Position numbers and translations under genes: made by a program. The notes below the pieces were generated by a model. The model did not search any database. It saw only the letters and a program-made list of their open reading frames with translations, and was not told the origin of the DNA. Positions 7,291-15,636 of a DNA stretch of 64,000 nucleotides are shown one piece after another. Source of the stretch: Chelativorans multitrophicus (GTDB lineage Bacteria; Pseudomonadota; Alphaproteobacteria; Rhizobiales; Rhizobiaceae); assembly GCF_011317445.1 (NCBI RefSeq), contig NZ_JAAAPL010000001.1, forward strand, positions 744,001 through 808,000, given 5' to 3'. Each line of letters opens with the position of its first letter. Position 1 is the first letter of the stretch.

Positions 7291-8793
7291 TCACTCCCTT
7301 CCGGTGCTGGCGGGTTGAGCGCGGGCGAACATGTCGCCATAGTCTTCATCGGTTTCGCACCAGACGCTCTTGGTCTTGAGGTATTGGAAGATCGCTTCCG
7401 AGCCGTTTTGCCAGCCGATGCCACTCTGCTTATGCCCATTCATCGGGGAGTTGAAAGCGAAGGCGCGATACATGTTGATCCACACCGTGCCCGCCTCGAG
7501 CCGCCTCGCCAGTCGGTGTGCGCGAGCGAAGTCCCGGGTCCAGAATCCGGCGGCAAGCCCGAACGGGCTGTCGTTTGCCATCGCCACGACGTCATCCTCC
7601 GACTTGAAGGGCAGCACCGACAGCACCGGACCGAAGACTTCCGTCTTCAGGATAGAAGCCGCGGGATTCAGTTTGGTGAGCACCGTCGGCGCATAAAAAT
7701 AGCCATCTTCGCAGCCGGGGGGCGAAACCCGTTCGCCTCCGGCAATCTTCACCGCTCCCTCGCTCAACGCTTCTGCGACCAGGCGCTCATCCTTCTGAAG
7801 CTGGAGCTCGGTCGAGACAGGCCCCATCTGGGTCCGCGGATCCATTGGGTCCCCAAGAACGATTTGCCGAGCGCGCGTTGCAAGTCTTTCCACGAAGCTG
7901 TCGAACAGGCTCTCGTGGACATAGGCGCGCGAGCCGGCCACGCAGGTCTGCCCGGTGGATGCGAAGATGCCGCCGAGCACGCCCGCTTCGGCTCGCGCGA
8001 GATCGGCATCGGGAAAGACAATGTTCGGACTCTTGCCGCCGAGCTCCAGCGTGCAACCGATCAAGCGCTTGCCTGCCCGTTCAGCGATCGCGCGCCCCGC
8101 CTCGACACTGCCGGTGAAAGCGATTTTCGCGATGTCCGGATGATCGACGAGCGCCTCACCGGCATTCCGGCCACCCGTCACCACATTGATGACGCCCTTC
8201 GGGATACCGGCCTCTTCCGCGAGCCGCGCAATCTCCAGGATCGACGCCGGCGTCACCTCACTTGGCTTGATCACGATCGCGTTGCCCGCCGCGAGAGCCG
8301 GGGCGGCCGACGACATAGTCAGCGAAGCCGGGGAATTCCACGGAGTGATGATGCCGATGACACCAAGCGGCTCGCGCAGCGTGTAGTTGAGGATGGACTG
8401 CCGCAGCAGAGGCACGACGGTTCCCTCGATCTTGTCTGCCTGTCCACCGTAATAATAGAGCCAGTTTTCCAAGTCCCGGGCCTGGTTGAGGCAATCACGG
8501 AAGATCTTGCCGTTCTGCGCCGTTTCGAGCCTTGCGATCTTTTCGGCGTTGACACTGATGGCGCGCGCCCATTCGATCAGAAGACGACCCCGCCTCGTTG
8601 GCGCCATGCTGCCCCACGACCCTCGAAGCGCTTCCATCGCCGCCGCGACGGCCCGCGCCACGTCGGCGGACTTGCCGGCTGGAAAGCGACCCCAGGGCCT
8701 GCCGTTGGCGGGATTGTGCGTAATGTAGGTTTCGCCGTCCGCCGCCGCCACGGCTTCGCCGCCGATATGCTGCGCATAATCCTGTAATTCCAT
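7291..8793 (-). CDS. Aldehyde dehydrogenase family protein
   Basis: 500 residues, the normal length for an NAD(P)-dependent ALDH. Key residues are visible: N153 in PWNSP, K176 in KPSE, G228 in FTGSV, general base E250 in LELGGKSPN and nucleophile C284 in GQTCVAGSR. It oxidises an aldehyde to the acid in the cytoplasm. It lies between the carboxymuconolactone-type gene and the two TPP-decarboxylase subunit genes (12-base gap), so its natural substrate is probably the aldehyde made by that decarboxylase. The RBS AGGGAGAAGAG is well placed. The specific aldehyde cannot be read from the sequence. Confidence 0.93.
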   Translation of the reverse strand: MELQDYAQHIGGEAVAAADGETYITHNPANGRPWGRFPAGKSADVARAVAAAMEALRGSWGSMAPTRRGRLLIEWARAISVNAEKIARLETAQNGKIFRDCLNQARDLENWLYYYGGQADKIEGTVVPLLRQSILNYTLREPLGVIGIITPWNSPASLTMSSAAPALAAGNAIVIKPSEVTPASILEIARLAEEAGIPKGVINVVTGGRNAGEALVDHPDIAKIAFTGSVEAGRAIAERAGKRLIGCTLELGGKSPNIVFPDADLARAEAGVLGGIFASTGQTCVAGSRAYVHESLFDSFVERLATRARQIVLGDPMDPRTQMGPVSTELQLQKDERLVAEALSEGAVKIAGGERVSPPGCEDGYFYAPTVLTKLNPAASILKTEVFGPVLSVLPFKSEDDVVAMANDSPFGLAAGFWTRDFARAHRLARRLEAGTVWINMYRAFAFNSPMNGHKQSGIGWQNGSEAIFQYLKTKSVWCETDEDYGDMFARAQPASTGRE

Positions 8794-8805
8794 TGGCTCT
8801 TCTCC

Positions 8806-9375
8806 CTAACCGCGCCGCAACTCGGCGCGCAGAGCGTCGCGCTTTCCCGGATCGTAGAGTTCCGCATAATCGCGCGGGCTGTCCGCGCCCGGTACGACCT
8901 TGAGGTCGGCGAAGACTGGACCCGGTTGTTGCAAAACCTCTTTTATTCCGGTCTCGAAAGTGCCGAGATCCTCGAAGCGGTAGACGGCGGCGTAGCCTGC
9001 AGAGCGCGCCATGCCCGCGAAATCCACGCGGCCCTGACCTGGAATGGGATGGCCGCCATTGGCTTCGTATGTGCCGTTCTCGAAAACGAAGTGCAGGAGG
9101 TTGGCCGGTGCCGCGGCGGCGATCGTCACCAGGCTTCCGAGGTTCATGAGCAGGCTGCCGTCACCGTCAAGAACGATGACCTTCCGGTCTGGGCACGCGA
9201 TGGCAAAGCCGAGGCCATGCGAGGAGGCGAGGCCCATCGCACCGACGGACGTGAAATTCAGAGGATGGCCCGGACGCGTGGCGATCCAATCGAAGGCGGT
9301 GCTGTATGCGCCGATGACGATCTCCCGATCGAGATGACGCGCGAGGATTTTGAGGACCTGATCACGTTTCATCAT
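8806..9375 (-). CDS. TPP-dependent decarboxylase, beta (C-terminal, TPP-binding) subunit
   Basis: 189 residues forming only the pyrophosphate-binding domain of a TPP enzyme. GDGSLLMN begins at residue 71 and the motif ends at N100 in FENGTYE, which together bind Mg and diphosphate. Stand-alone subunits of this size occur in sulfopyruvate decarboxylase (ComE) and some phosphonopyruvate decarboxylases. The matching N-terminal subunit is encoded immediately upstream with one base between stop and start, which points to coupled translation and an obligate heteromer. The ALDH gene downstream should take the aldehyde product. The substrate is uncertain: a 2-oxo acid such as sulfopyruvate, phosphonopyruvate or an aryl analogue. 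Confidence 0.85.
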   Translation of the reverse strand: MMKRDQVLKILARHLDREIVIGAYSTAFDWIATRPGHPLNFTSVGAMGLASSHGLGFAIACPDRKVIVLDGDGSLLMNLGSLVTIAAAAPANLLHFVFENGTYEANGGHPIPGQGRVDFAGMARSAGYAAVYRFEDLGTFETGIKEVLQQPGPVFADLKVVPGADSPRDYAELYDPGKRDALRAELRRG

Positions 9376-9376
9376 C

Positions 9377-9877
9377 TCAGGAAGGGCTCCTGCCGGTCAT
9401 GATGGCTACGGGATGGGATTGCGCATAGGCGGCCCGCAGGGTGGGCGCCACACGCGCAACATCCGCATCAGAGTTCAGCGTGTCGTGCACAATGCCCATC
9501 TCCCGGAGGATCGGCTCCATGATGCGCACGCCGTAGACAGACGACTGCCGTGAAGGCAGTTCCGGCTCCTTGTTCAGAAGGCCGATCATCATGCAGATCG
9601 GAAGCTCGTATTCGACCGCTACCGCGCGCACGGCGTTGATGGAATCGAGAAAGCCGGTGTGCTGTATAAGGATGAGAGCCCGCTCCCCCGCATAGGACAT
9701 CCCAGCCGCTATTCCTATGGCCTCGTCCTCCTTGCAAACGCGCACCAGGCGGAAGCGGGAATTGGCCGCTATCGGAAACAGGAGTCCATCGCTGGTCGAG
9801 ATATCGGGTACCGAGAGCACGGTTCTGATACCCGCCTCCAGAACGGCTTCGATTATGGCTTTCCCGGTTAGGTTCAT
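9377..9877 (-). CDS. TPP-dependent decarboxylase, alpha (N-terminal, PYR) subunit
   Basis: 167 residues corresponding to the PYR domain of TPP enzymes. The activating glutamate is expected in CKEDEAIGIAAGM (E50/E52), and the HTGFLDSINAVRAV segment is typical of the ComD-like subunit. The start at 9877 was chosen because GTGAGGCAGCAG precedes it; a longer frame reaching 9952 has no support. It pairs with the beta subunit gene one base downstream. As first gene of the operon (alpha, beta, ALDH, carboxymuconolactone-type protein), it faces the one-piece TPP gene at 10128 across a shared 250-base regulatory region. Confidence 0.85.
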   Translation of the reverse strand: MNLTGKAIIEAVLEAGIRTVLSVPDISTSDGLLFPIAANSRFRLVRVCKEDEAIGIAAGMSYAGERALILIQHTGFLDSINAVRAVAVEYELPICMMIGLLNKEPELPSRQSSVYGVRIMEPILREMGIVHDTLNSDADVARVAPTLRAAYAQSHPVAIMTGRSPS

Positions 9878-10026
9878 CTGCTGCCTCACAGTTCTCCCGT
9901 CGGTTGAACGAGCGATCTTCAGCAGGATGCGTTGTCTTCCCCGGCGCCACAATCACATCGCAGAGGGACATTGCGCACCCGGTGGCGAGTGGCTTTGCCC
10001 TGCATTCGTTGGCGAGGTCTCAAGTT

Positions 10027-10053
10027 TATGCCTGCCCGGCATAGCAGGAATGC
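10027..10053. promoter_or_regulatory. Tandem ATGC/GCAT half-sites in the divergent TPP-gene promoter region
   Basis: TATGC (10027-10031), seven bases, GCATA (10039-10043), then seven bases and ATGC (10050-10053). The half-sites repeat every 11 bases, about one helical turn, as in LysR recognition plus activation sites. The arms match the element in front of the LysR gene at 13816-13832. The remainder of 9878-10127 holds no recognisable gene. Confidence 0.5.
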
Positions 10054-10127
10054 GCCGTAGCTTTGAGACAAGAGCCTTCCTCCCCGCATAGGTTGCGCGC
10101 AAGGAGCACCTTAAGAGGAGGGAACGG

Positions 10128-11912
10128 ATGACGGTGGATGAGACGGTGGAGCCACGGGAAAAGACTGCTGCGCCGATCTTCGGGAGCGACGTCATTGCGG
10201 CGGCACTGCGTGAGCAGGAGCTCCCCTATATCTGCCTCAATCCGGGCGCCAGTTACCGCGGCTTGCACGATAGTCTCGTCAACTATCTCGGCAACGAAAG
10301 ACCGAAGATCGTGCTCTGCCTTCACGAGGAGCATGCCGCCGCCATTGCCCATGGCTACGCCGCCGCCACCGGAAGGCCGCTCGCGGTCGCGGTTCACAGC
10401 ACGGTTGGCCTCATGCATGCGAGCATGGCTATTTTCAACGCCTGGTGCGCGCGCGTGCCGATGCTCATCATCGGAGCGACGGGACCTGTCGATGCTGCCA
10501 AACGCCGGCCATGGATCGACTGGATTCACACGGCTGCGGATCAGGGCGCGCTGGTCCGCGACTATACCAAATGGGACGATCAGCCGGCCTCTCCCGCCGC
10601 CGCGGTGGAATCGATCCGTCGTGGGATGATGCTGTCGACCACTTCGCCGGCAGCGCCGGTCTACATCAACCTCGACGCCACGATCCAGGAAGAGGAACTG
10701 CGGCAGTGGCCGCCCCAGCGCGATCTTTCCGCCTATGCGAGACCAGCCGATGCCGAACCGGGCCGCGAGGAGCTGTCCGTGCTCGCCACCGCCATCCGGG
10801 AGGCTCGGGACATCGTGATCCTATCGGGGCGAATGGAGCGCAGCCTCTCAGACTGGAACAAGCGCCAGGAGTTCGCCGAGCGCATCGGTGCGCGCGTCTT
10901 GACGGACGTGAAGGATCCCGGAAGCTTCTCCACCTCGCACCCGCTGCACCTCGGCGAGACGACCGTGCGGCTCAAGCCCGAGATTGCCCGGCGATTGAAG
11001 TCTGCCGACCTGATCATCGCACTCGATTGGATCGATCTCGCCGGCACGCTGGAGCAGCTCTACGATCCCGAAAGTCCGCTGCCCCGCATCGTAACCATCT
11101 CCAATGATTTTCATCTGCATCGTGGCTGGAGCGCCGATTACCAGGGCTTGCCGCCCGCATCGCAGTGGATCGCGACCACGCCCGCCGCTGCGACACGCGC
11201 CCTTCTCAGGATCTTGCCGGCGGGCGAGCGTCGACCACTCCCACCAGCGCGCCCCACCGAACCCGACCGGGAACCCGCCAATAGCCTGCGACCGGGCGGC
11301 GGCATGGGCATCGCCGACCTCGCGCGCGCGTTTCGTATCGCAAGCGCCGGCCTCCCCCTCAGCATAATGAGCCGGCCGATCGGATGGCCGCTCGATGCGA
11401 ACCCCATCGAGCATCCGCTCGATTTCCTGGGGCGCGCTGCGGGAGGCGGCATTGGAGCCGGCCCGGGAATGATCGTCGGCGCCGCGCTCGCCCTGCGCGA
11501 CATGGGCAACGAGCGGCTGCCCGTCGCCATTCTCGGCGACGGCGACTACATGATGGGTCTGACAGCGCTGTGGACTGCAGCGGTCGAGCGCATTCCGCTT
11601 CTCGTCATCATTGCCAACAATCGATCCTACTACAATGACGAAGAGCACCAGAAGCATGTCGCACGCTATCGCGGACGCCCGGAGGAGAACGCTCCGATCG
11701 GACAGCGCCTCGAAGGCGCCACGCTTGATCTTGCCTTCCTGGCACGTGGCCAGGGACTGGACGCGGCCGGTCCGATCGAAGATCCGGCGGAACTGCCCGA
11801 AGCGCTCCGCCGTGCATTCGCCGCCGTTCAAGCAGGCGGAAGCTATGTGCTCGATGTCATCGTTCGGCCGGAATACGATAACCGCTCGCTGGCCGGCCGC
11901 AAGTCGGCGTGA
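10128..11912 (+). CDS. Thiamine-diphosphate enzyme of the acetolactate synthase/benzoylformate decarboxylase superfamily
   Basis: 594 residues with three domains. The PYR domain has the catalytic glutamate region CLHEEHAAAIAHGYA at 63-77, followed by a central domain. The TPP domain has GDGDYMMG starting near 470 and IANNRSYYNDE near 494. An FAD is possible but not shown by the sequence. Such enzymes decarboxylate or ligate 2-oxo acids. The RBS GAGGAGGGA is strong. It is transcribed divergently from the split TPP enzyme operon and converges on a LuxR-type gene 7 bases away. Having two distinct TPP systems side by side suggests sequential or alternative C-C cleavage steps. It is not an obvious ilvB, since no small subunit follows. 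Confidence 0.82.
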   Translation: MTVDETVEPREKTAAPIFGSDVIAAALREQELPYICLNPGASYRGLHDSLVNYLGNERPKIVLCLHEEHAAAIAHGYAAATGRPLAVAVHSTVGLMHASMAIFNAWCARVPMLIIGATGPVDAAKRRPWIDWIHTAADQGALVRDYTKWDDQPASPAAAVESIRRGMMLSTTSPAAPVYINLDATIQEEELRQWPPQRDLSAYARPADAEPGREELSVLATAIREARDIVILSGRMERSLSDWNKRQEFAERIGARVLTDVKDPGSFSTSHPLHLGETTVRLKPEIARRLKSADLIIALDWIDLAGTLEQLYDPESPLPRIVTISNDFHLHRGWSADYQGLPPASQWIATTPAAATRALLRILPAGERRPLPPARPTEPDREPANSLRPGGGMGIADLARAFRIASAGLPLSIMSRPIGWPLDANPIEHPLDFLGRAAGGGIGAGPGMIVGAALALRDMGNERLPVAILGDGDYMMGLTALWTAAVERIPLLVIIANNRSYYNDEEHQKHVARYRGRPEENAPIGQRLEGATLDLAFLARGQGLDAAGPIEDPAELPEALRRAFAAVQAGGSYVLDVIVRPEYDNRSLAGRKSA

Positions 11913-11919
11913 CTCTGCG

Positions 11920-12810
11920 TTACCCCGCCGCCCTGGCGAGCGGCAGGGCCCAACGGGCGGGCGCCTCATGACGGTTTGCCGCCACAGGGCCAACCGTGGC
12001 AGCGGCGGAATAGACGGCACGCAGCAATTCATGCTGGCTGGATATATTGAGCCGCGCATAGGCCCGCTTGCGGTATGTCATCACAGTGTTGCGACCGATG
12101 CCGATCTCAAGAGCGATTGCCTCCGAGCTCAGACCGAAGATGATACCGGCACAAACCTGCACCTCGCGCCGGGGCATATCCGGCGCGATCCGCTCAATGA
12201 GATTCTGGATTGCCGGTCGCGCTTCCGTCCATCTGGCAGGAACAGCGGCAAGGCGGTGCCGGGCCACAAGCGAAGCAAAGAACCATCCTTGCTCGCGCAG
12301 CGTCCCAATGTCGGCCGGCGTAAACCCCCCGCGATCCCGTGTTCTGTAAAAGTCGATCCGCACGAGGCCATGGCCGGTGCGCTTCAGCAGCGACAGGCGA
12401 TCGACAAGCCGCCCGCCGCTCCGCGACCAGCCTGTTTCGCAGTAGCAGGCACGCCGGTGGGCTAGTCGCGCGAACATGCTTGTGCCCGTATGCACGAGCA
12501 CTCCCCGCGACAGCTCGGCATCGGCGAGGCTGAGCTCGCTCAAAGCGTCGTGCCGCCAGTAGCGTTCCACGTACCGCCGCGAAGCTGCGTAGGCGCCGAG
12601 TGTCGGCTCTTCTTCCTCAGCGACCATGATAATCTCGGGCGCGCCGGCAGGATCTACGGCGAAGGCGGCAACGTGGGACGCGCCAAGAGCAGCCTGTGCG
12701 GCCTTTAGAAACGCTTCGTGAAAATGCGTAGTGCCAACGGTTTCAAGAAGCGTATCCGCGTGCGGCAGGGGCATGCCCTCCGCAGCCAATCGCATCGCTA
12801 CGGTCCTCAT
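11920..12810 (-). CDS. LuxR-type transcriptional regulator
   Basis: 296 residues with a large N-terminal domain that I do not recognise and a C-terminal LuxR/GerE helix-turn-helix at about 220-275 (CAGIIFGLSSEAIALEIGIG then NTVMTYRKRAYARLNI). There is no receiver domain and no clear autoinducer domain, so it is an orphan regulator, perhaps sensing a metabolite. GGAGG lies 9 bases before the ATG. It converges on the one-piece TPP gene and lies 46 bases downstream of the deacetylase gene on the same strand, so it may be its partner in an operon. Confidence 0.8.
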   Translation of the reverse strand: MRTVAMRLAAEGMPLPHADTLLETVGTTHFHEAFLKAAQAALGASHVAAFAVDPAGAPEIIMVAEEEEPTLGAYAASRRYVERYWRHDALSELSLADAELSRGVLVHTGTSMFARLAHRRACYCETGWSRSGGRLVDRLSLLKRTGHGLVRIDFYRTRDRGGFTPADIGTLREQGWFFASLVARHRLAAVPARWTEARPAIQNLIERIAPDMPRREVQVCAGIIFGLSSEAIALEIGIGRNTVMTYRKRAYARLNISSQHELLRAVYSAAATVGPVAANRHEAPARWALPLARAAG

Positions 12811-12856
12811 CCAGGGCCTCCATCCGCCGCACCATCCTCACCACGGGTATTGCGGA

Positions 12857-13729
12857 TCAGGCGCGTGCTCGCGCTTCCTCGTTGAAATACCGATCGGCAT
12901 AGGTGCACTCGTCGGCTTGTGCTTCGAGGGCCCACTGTGCCAGCTCATCATGCGTGGCGAACCAGACATCATCGAAGCTCTTGAAGTATTTCAGTATCTC
13001 GTCGATTACCGCGGAAACCAGCGGCCGGCCACCGAACTGGCAGTGTATGACCATGGTGAGCATGCTCATCGGCTCGTTCTCGCGCAGATAATTCATCATA
13101 CCCTTGTAGACGTCGGCGAGGTCCCAGGTATTCGCCTTCAGAACGCGGTTATCCGAAAAATCGGTAGTCGGCACGCCCGCAATATCCCCATATGCCGTTC
13201 GAATTCGGATCGGCAGGTCGACATAGGTGATGTCGCAGGTCCACGAAAGCCCCTGCTGTGCGAGGAAGCCTGCCGTTTCTGGAGTGAATGCGACGGCTGG
13301 GCTGCCCCAACCCTTCACTTTCCTGCCGGTGCAGTCCTCCAGCAGGCCAACGCTCCGCCGGATCATTTCACGTTGTTCGTCCAAGCTCATATAGGCAAGA
13401 ATTGAATCGTGAGTGTAGGAGTGGGCTGCCAGGTCATGCCCGGAGGCGACCAGCTGGCGAACGGCGTCCGGATATAATTCCGCACAGCGCCCATTGGTGA
13501 AGAAGGTTCCGCGAATGCCATGCTTCGTCAGAAGCCTGTTGAGCCTCCACACACCGACGCGCCCGCCATAAGTGGACCAGGCTTTGGCAGCATGGTCGAC
13601 CGTTCCGGACTTGAGGCTCGTCGCCTGGACGGAGTAGTTTGGTGCTGCTTCGTCCGACCATGTTTCGAACATCACCGTCACCGAGACGGCGACCTTCTTG
13701 CCGTTTGGCCATGCCCTGTAAGCGCGCAT
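12857..13729 (-). CDS. Polysaccharide deacetylase (NodB/PuuE-like) family protein
   Basis: 290 residues with the NodB-fold metal site HSYTH at 103-107 and the upstream VSVTVMFETW segment, where family members place the first acidic residues. The overall pattern (GTFFTNGRCAE, GHDLAAHSYTH, TDFSDNR) resembles PuuE-type allantoinase and related C-N hydrolases rather than cell-wall deacetylases. There is no signal peptide, so it acts in the cytoplasm. The RBS GGGGAGGAAA is strong. It is divergent from the LysR gene over a 119-base region with a palindrome. In this catabolic context it probably hydrolyses an amide or N-acyl bond of the imported substrate. That is inference. Confidence 0.8.
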   Translation of the reverse strand: MRAYRAWPNGKKVAVSVTVMFETWSDEAAPNYSVQATSLKSGTVDHAAKAWSTYGGRVGVWRLNRLLTKHGIRGTFFTNGRCAELYPDAVRQLVASGHDLAAHSYTHDSILAYMSLDEQREMIRRSVGLLEDCTGRKVKGWGSPAVAFTPETAGFLAQQGLSWTCDITYVDLPIRIRTAYGDIAGVPTTDFSDNRVLKANTWDLADVYKGMMNYLRENEPMSMLTMVIHCQFGGRPLVSAVIDEILKYFKSFDDVWFATHDELAQWALEAQADECTYADRYFNEEARARA

Positions 13730-13814
13730 AAATTTCCTCCCCTCGAGACCTGCCTTGCAGGGGAAGAAGTAGCTTTTGCGCCCCTATTCGTCTAAGATAT
13801 AAGAGGTATTCCTA

Positions 13815-13833
13815 CTATGCTTTTGAGGCATAG
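13815..13833. promoter_or_regulatory. LysR-type palindromic operator between deacetylase and LysR genes
   Basis: CTATGC (13815-13820), TTTTGAG, GCATAG (13828-13833): perfect arms with a 7-base spacer, 15 bases upstream of the LysR start. The TATGC-N7-GCATA core is identical in arms and spacing to 10027-10043. It probably mediates LysR autoregulation and divergent control. Confidence 0.55.
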
Positions 13834-13848
13834 GTAGAGGGAGGATGC

Positions 13849-14766
13849 ATGGAGCTTCGCTCGTTGCGCTATTTCGTTTATATCGCCGAAGCACGGAGCT
13901 TCTCGCAAGCCGCGGTGCACCTGCGTATTGCACAGCCCGCCCTAAGCCGGCAGGTCTCAAAGATGGAGGCGGAGCTTGGTGTCCAGCTGTTCGTGCGCAC
14001 AGGACGGCGGCTGGAACTCACTGATGCCGGACGAAGATTGCTCGTGCGCGCTCATTCATTGCTGCGGCAAGCATCGGCCACGGTCGAGGAGGTGCGGACC
14101 TATGGCTCCGGACTGAGCGGCACCATCGCAGTCGGGGTCAGCCCAGCGACATGCGAGGCCGTAGCGCCGGTCCTGCTGCGGGAATGCGCAGCGCGATACC
14201 CCCAGATGAAGCTGCGCTTCGTGGAAGGCTTCAGCAGCCTTGTTCTCGACCAGCTTCTCAATCAGGAGCTGAACTTGTGCATTCTGCACAATCCATCCGA
14301 GCACAAGGCCCTGGACATCACTCCCCTGGAACCGGAATCGATGTACCTGGTAGGCCCCCCCAAGGACTCTGAGGGGCTGCCACCGGTAGACGAAGAAACT
14401 CAGCTGGAGGGATTGCCTATCATTCTGCCAAGGGCTCCGCACGGTCTGCGGTTCGCATTGGAACAGTCTCGGCTTGGGCGGCAACTCAATGTGGCCCTGG
14501 AGGTCGACGGATTGATCACCACCAAGGCCCTGATTGAGGCAGGAGGAGGGTATACGATTCTCCCGTATAGCGCGATCTTCCGCCAGGTAAGAGCCGGACA
14601 ACTCACGGCGCAGCGGCTTCAAAATATTGAAATCGCCTGGCGCATGTGCCTGGTCTCCCATGTGGAGACGCAGGCGACGCGCAGCGTGCAGGTGCTGGCA
14701 GAGATCGTAAAGAACGGCATCCGCAAGATGGTCGATTCTTCACAGACGTTTTCGACCGAAAGCTGA
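13849..14766 (+). CDS. LysR-family transcriptional regulator
   Basis: 305 residues. The N-terminal winged helix (MELRSLRYFVYIAEARSF, then LRIAQPALSRQVSKMEAELG) is typical of LysR proteins of the CbbR/NAC-like size class. The effector-binding domain spans about 90-295. The RBS GAGGGAGG sits 5 bases before the ATG. As the last gene of the catabolic island, with its candidate binding element in three intergenic regions of that island, it is the likely pathway activator. The inducer is unknown. Confidence 0.92.
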   Translation: MELRSLRYFVYIAEARSFSQAAVHLRIAQPALSRQVSKMEAELGVQLFVRTGRRLELTDAGRRLLVRAHSLLRQASATVEEVRTYGSGLSGTIAVGVSPATCEAVAPVLLRECAARYPQMKLRFVEGFSSLVLDQLLNQELNLCILHNPSEHKALDITPLEPESMYLVGPPKDSEGLPPVDEETQLEGLPIILPRAPHGLRFALEQSRLGRQLNVALEVDGLITTKALIEAGGGYTILPYSAIFRQVRAGQLTAQRLQNIEIAWRMCLVSHVETQATRSVQVLAEIVKNGIRKMVDSSQTFSTES

Positions 14767-14941
14767 ATGATCGCATTGCACCCTAAACCGTTTTTCGTCT
14801 TCGCTACTACTTCCGTCTTAACTGATATACTATAGGAGTAGAGCATCCTAACGATGCACGTCAACTAAACTTGATTCAGGAATTTACGAGCCGCCCCGAT
14901 AACATTATTCTCTTTGTAATACAGAGGGGTTGGGGAAAATC

Positions 14942-15628
14942 ATGAAACAAATATCAGTAGCCTGCGTGGACGATCATCCTGTCCTATTGGAGGGTCTGCA
15001 AAGTATAATCTCCGAGGCCGGCAAATACAGGGTGGTAGCCAGCGGGAAAAACTCGTCGGACGCCGTCGAAATAGCGAATCGAGATCAGCCCCAAATTCTG
15101 ATACTCGATCTGAATATGCCCGGAGACGTATTCGACGCGATCGGAGTTATACGTGAAGCGTCGCCGACGACCCGCATCCTCGCCTTCACCGCTTCGGCCG
15201 CCATAGATCATGCTGTACGCGCGCTCGATGCCGGGGCAACGGGCTATGTGCTGAAAGGCAGCAGCGACGAGGAACTGTTGCAGGCCATTGATGCCGTTGT
15301 CGCCGGGGAAACATTCATCACCCCTGGCTTTGCCAGCAAGGTGATTGCTGCGCTTCGCAATGTTGCGGTGCAAGGATCAATGGCAAGAAAAGTCAATTTG
15401 AGCGTACGCGAGGATCAGATCGTTCGGCTTTTGCTGCTTGGCCGTACGAACAAGGAGATCGCTCAGAAGCTGAAAATCAGCGAGAAAACCGTCAAGCATT
15501 ATATGTCCCTGCTGATGCAGAAGTTGCAGGCGCGTAACCGGGTCGAGGTCGTCCTGGCCGCCCAGGAGCTGGGAAGCTATCGCCCGGAAGGCATGTCGAG
15601 CGCCCGGGATCATTCCTTCATAAACTGA
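14942..15628 (+). CDS. NarL/FixJ-type response regulator
   Basis: 228 residues. The receiver domain has the acidic pair D10-D11, phospho-acceptor D56 in LILDLNMPG, the switch threonine in AFTASA and the lysine in YVLKGSS. The C-terminal LuxR-type helix-turn-helix (about 150-212) contains GRTNKEIAQKLKISEKTVKH. The ATG at 14942 has GGGGA 7 bases upstream; an in-frame TTG at 14930 lies within that site. It is convergent with the histidine kinase gene 8 bases away, and the two almost surely form a two-component pair. Its position beside the type I secretion operon suggests it controls the peroxidase or secretion genes, though no binding site was established. Confidence 0.92.
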   Translation: MKQISVACVDDHPVLLEGLQSIISEAGKYRVVASGKNSSDAVEIANRDQPQILILDLNMPGDVFDAIGVIREASPTTRILAFTASAAIDHAVRALDAGATGYVLKGSSDEELLQAIDAVVAGETFITPGFASKVIAALRNVAVQGSMARKVNLSVREDQIVRLLLLGRTNKEIAQKLKISEKTVKHYMSLLMQKLQARNRVEVVLAAQELGSYRPEGMSSARDHSFIN

Positions 15629-15636
15629 AATACGGC

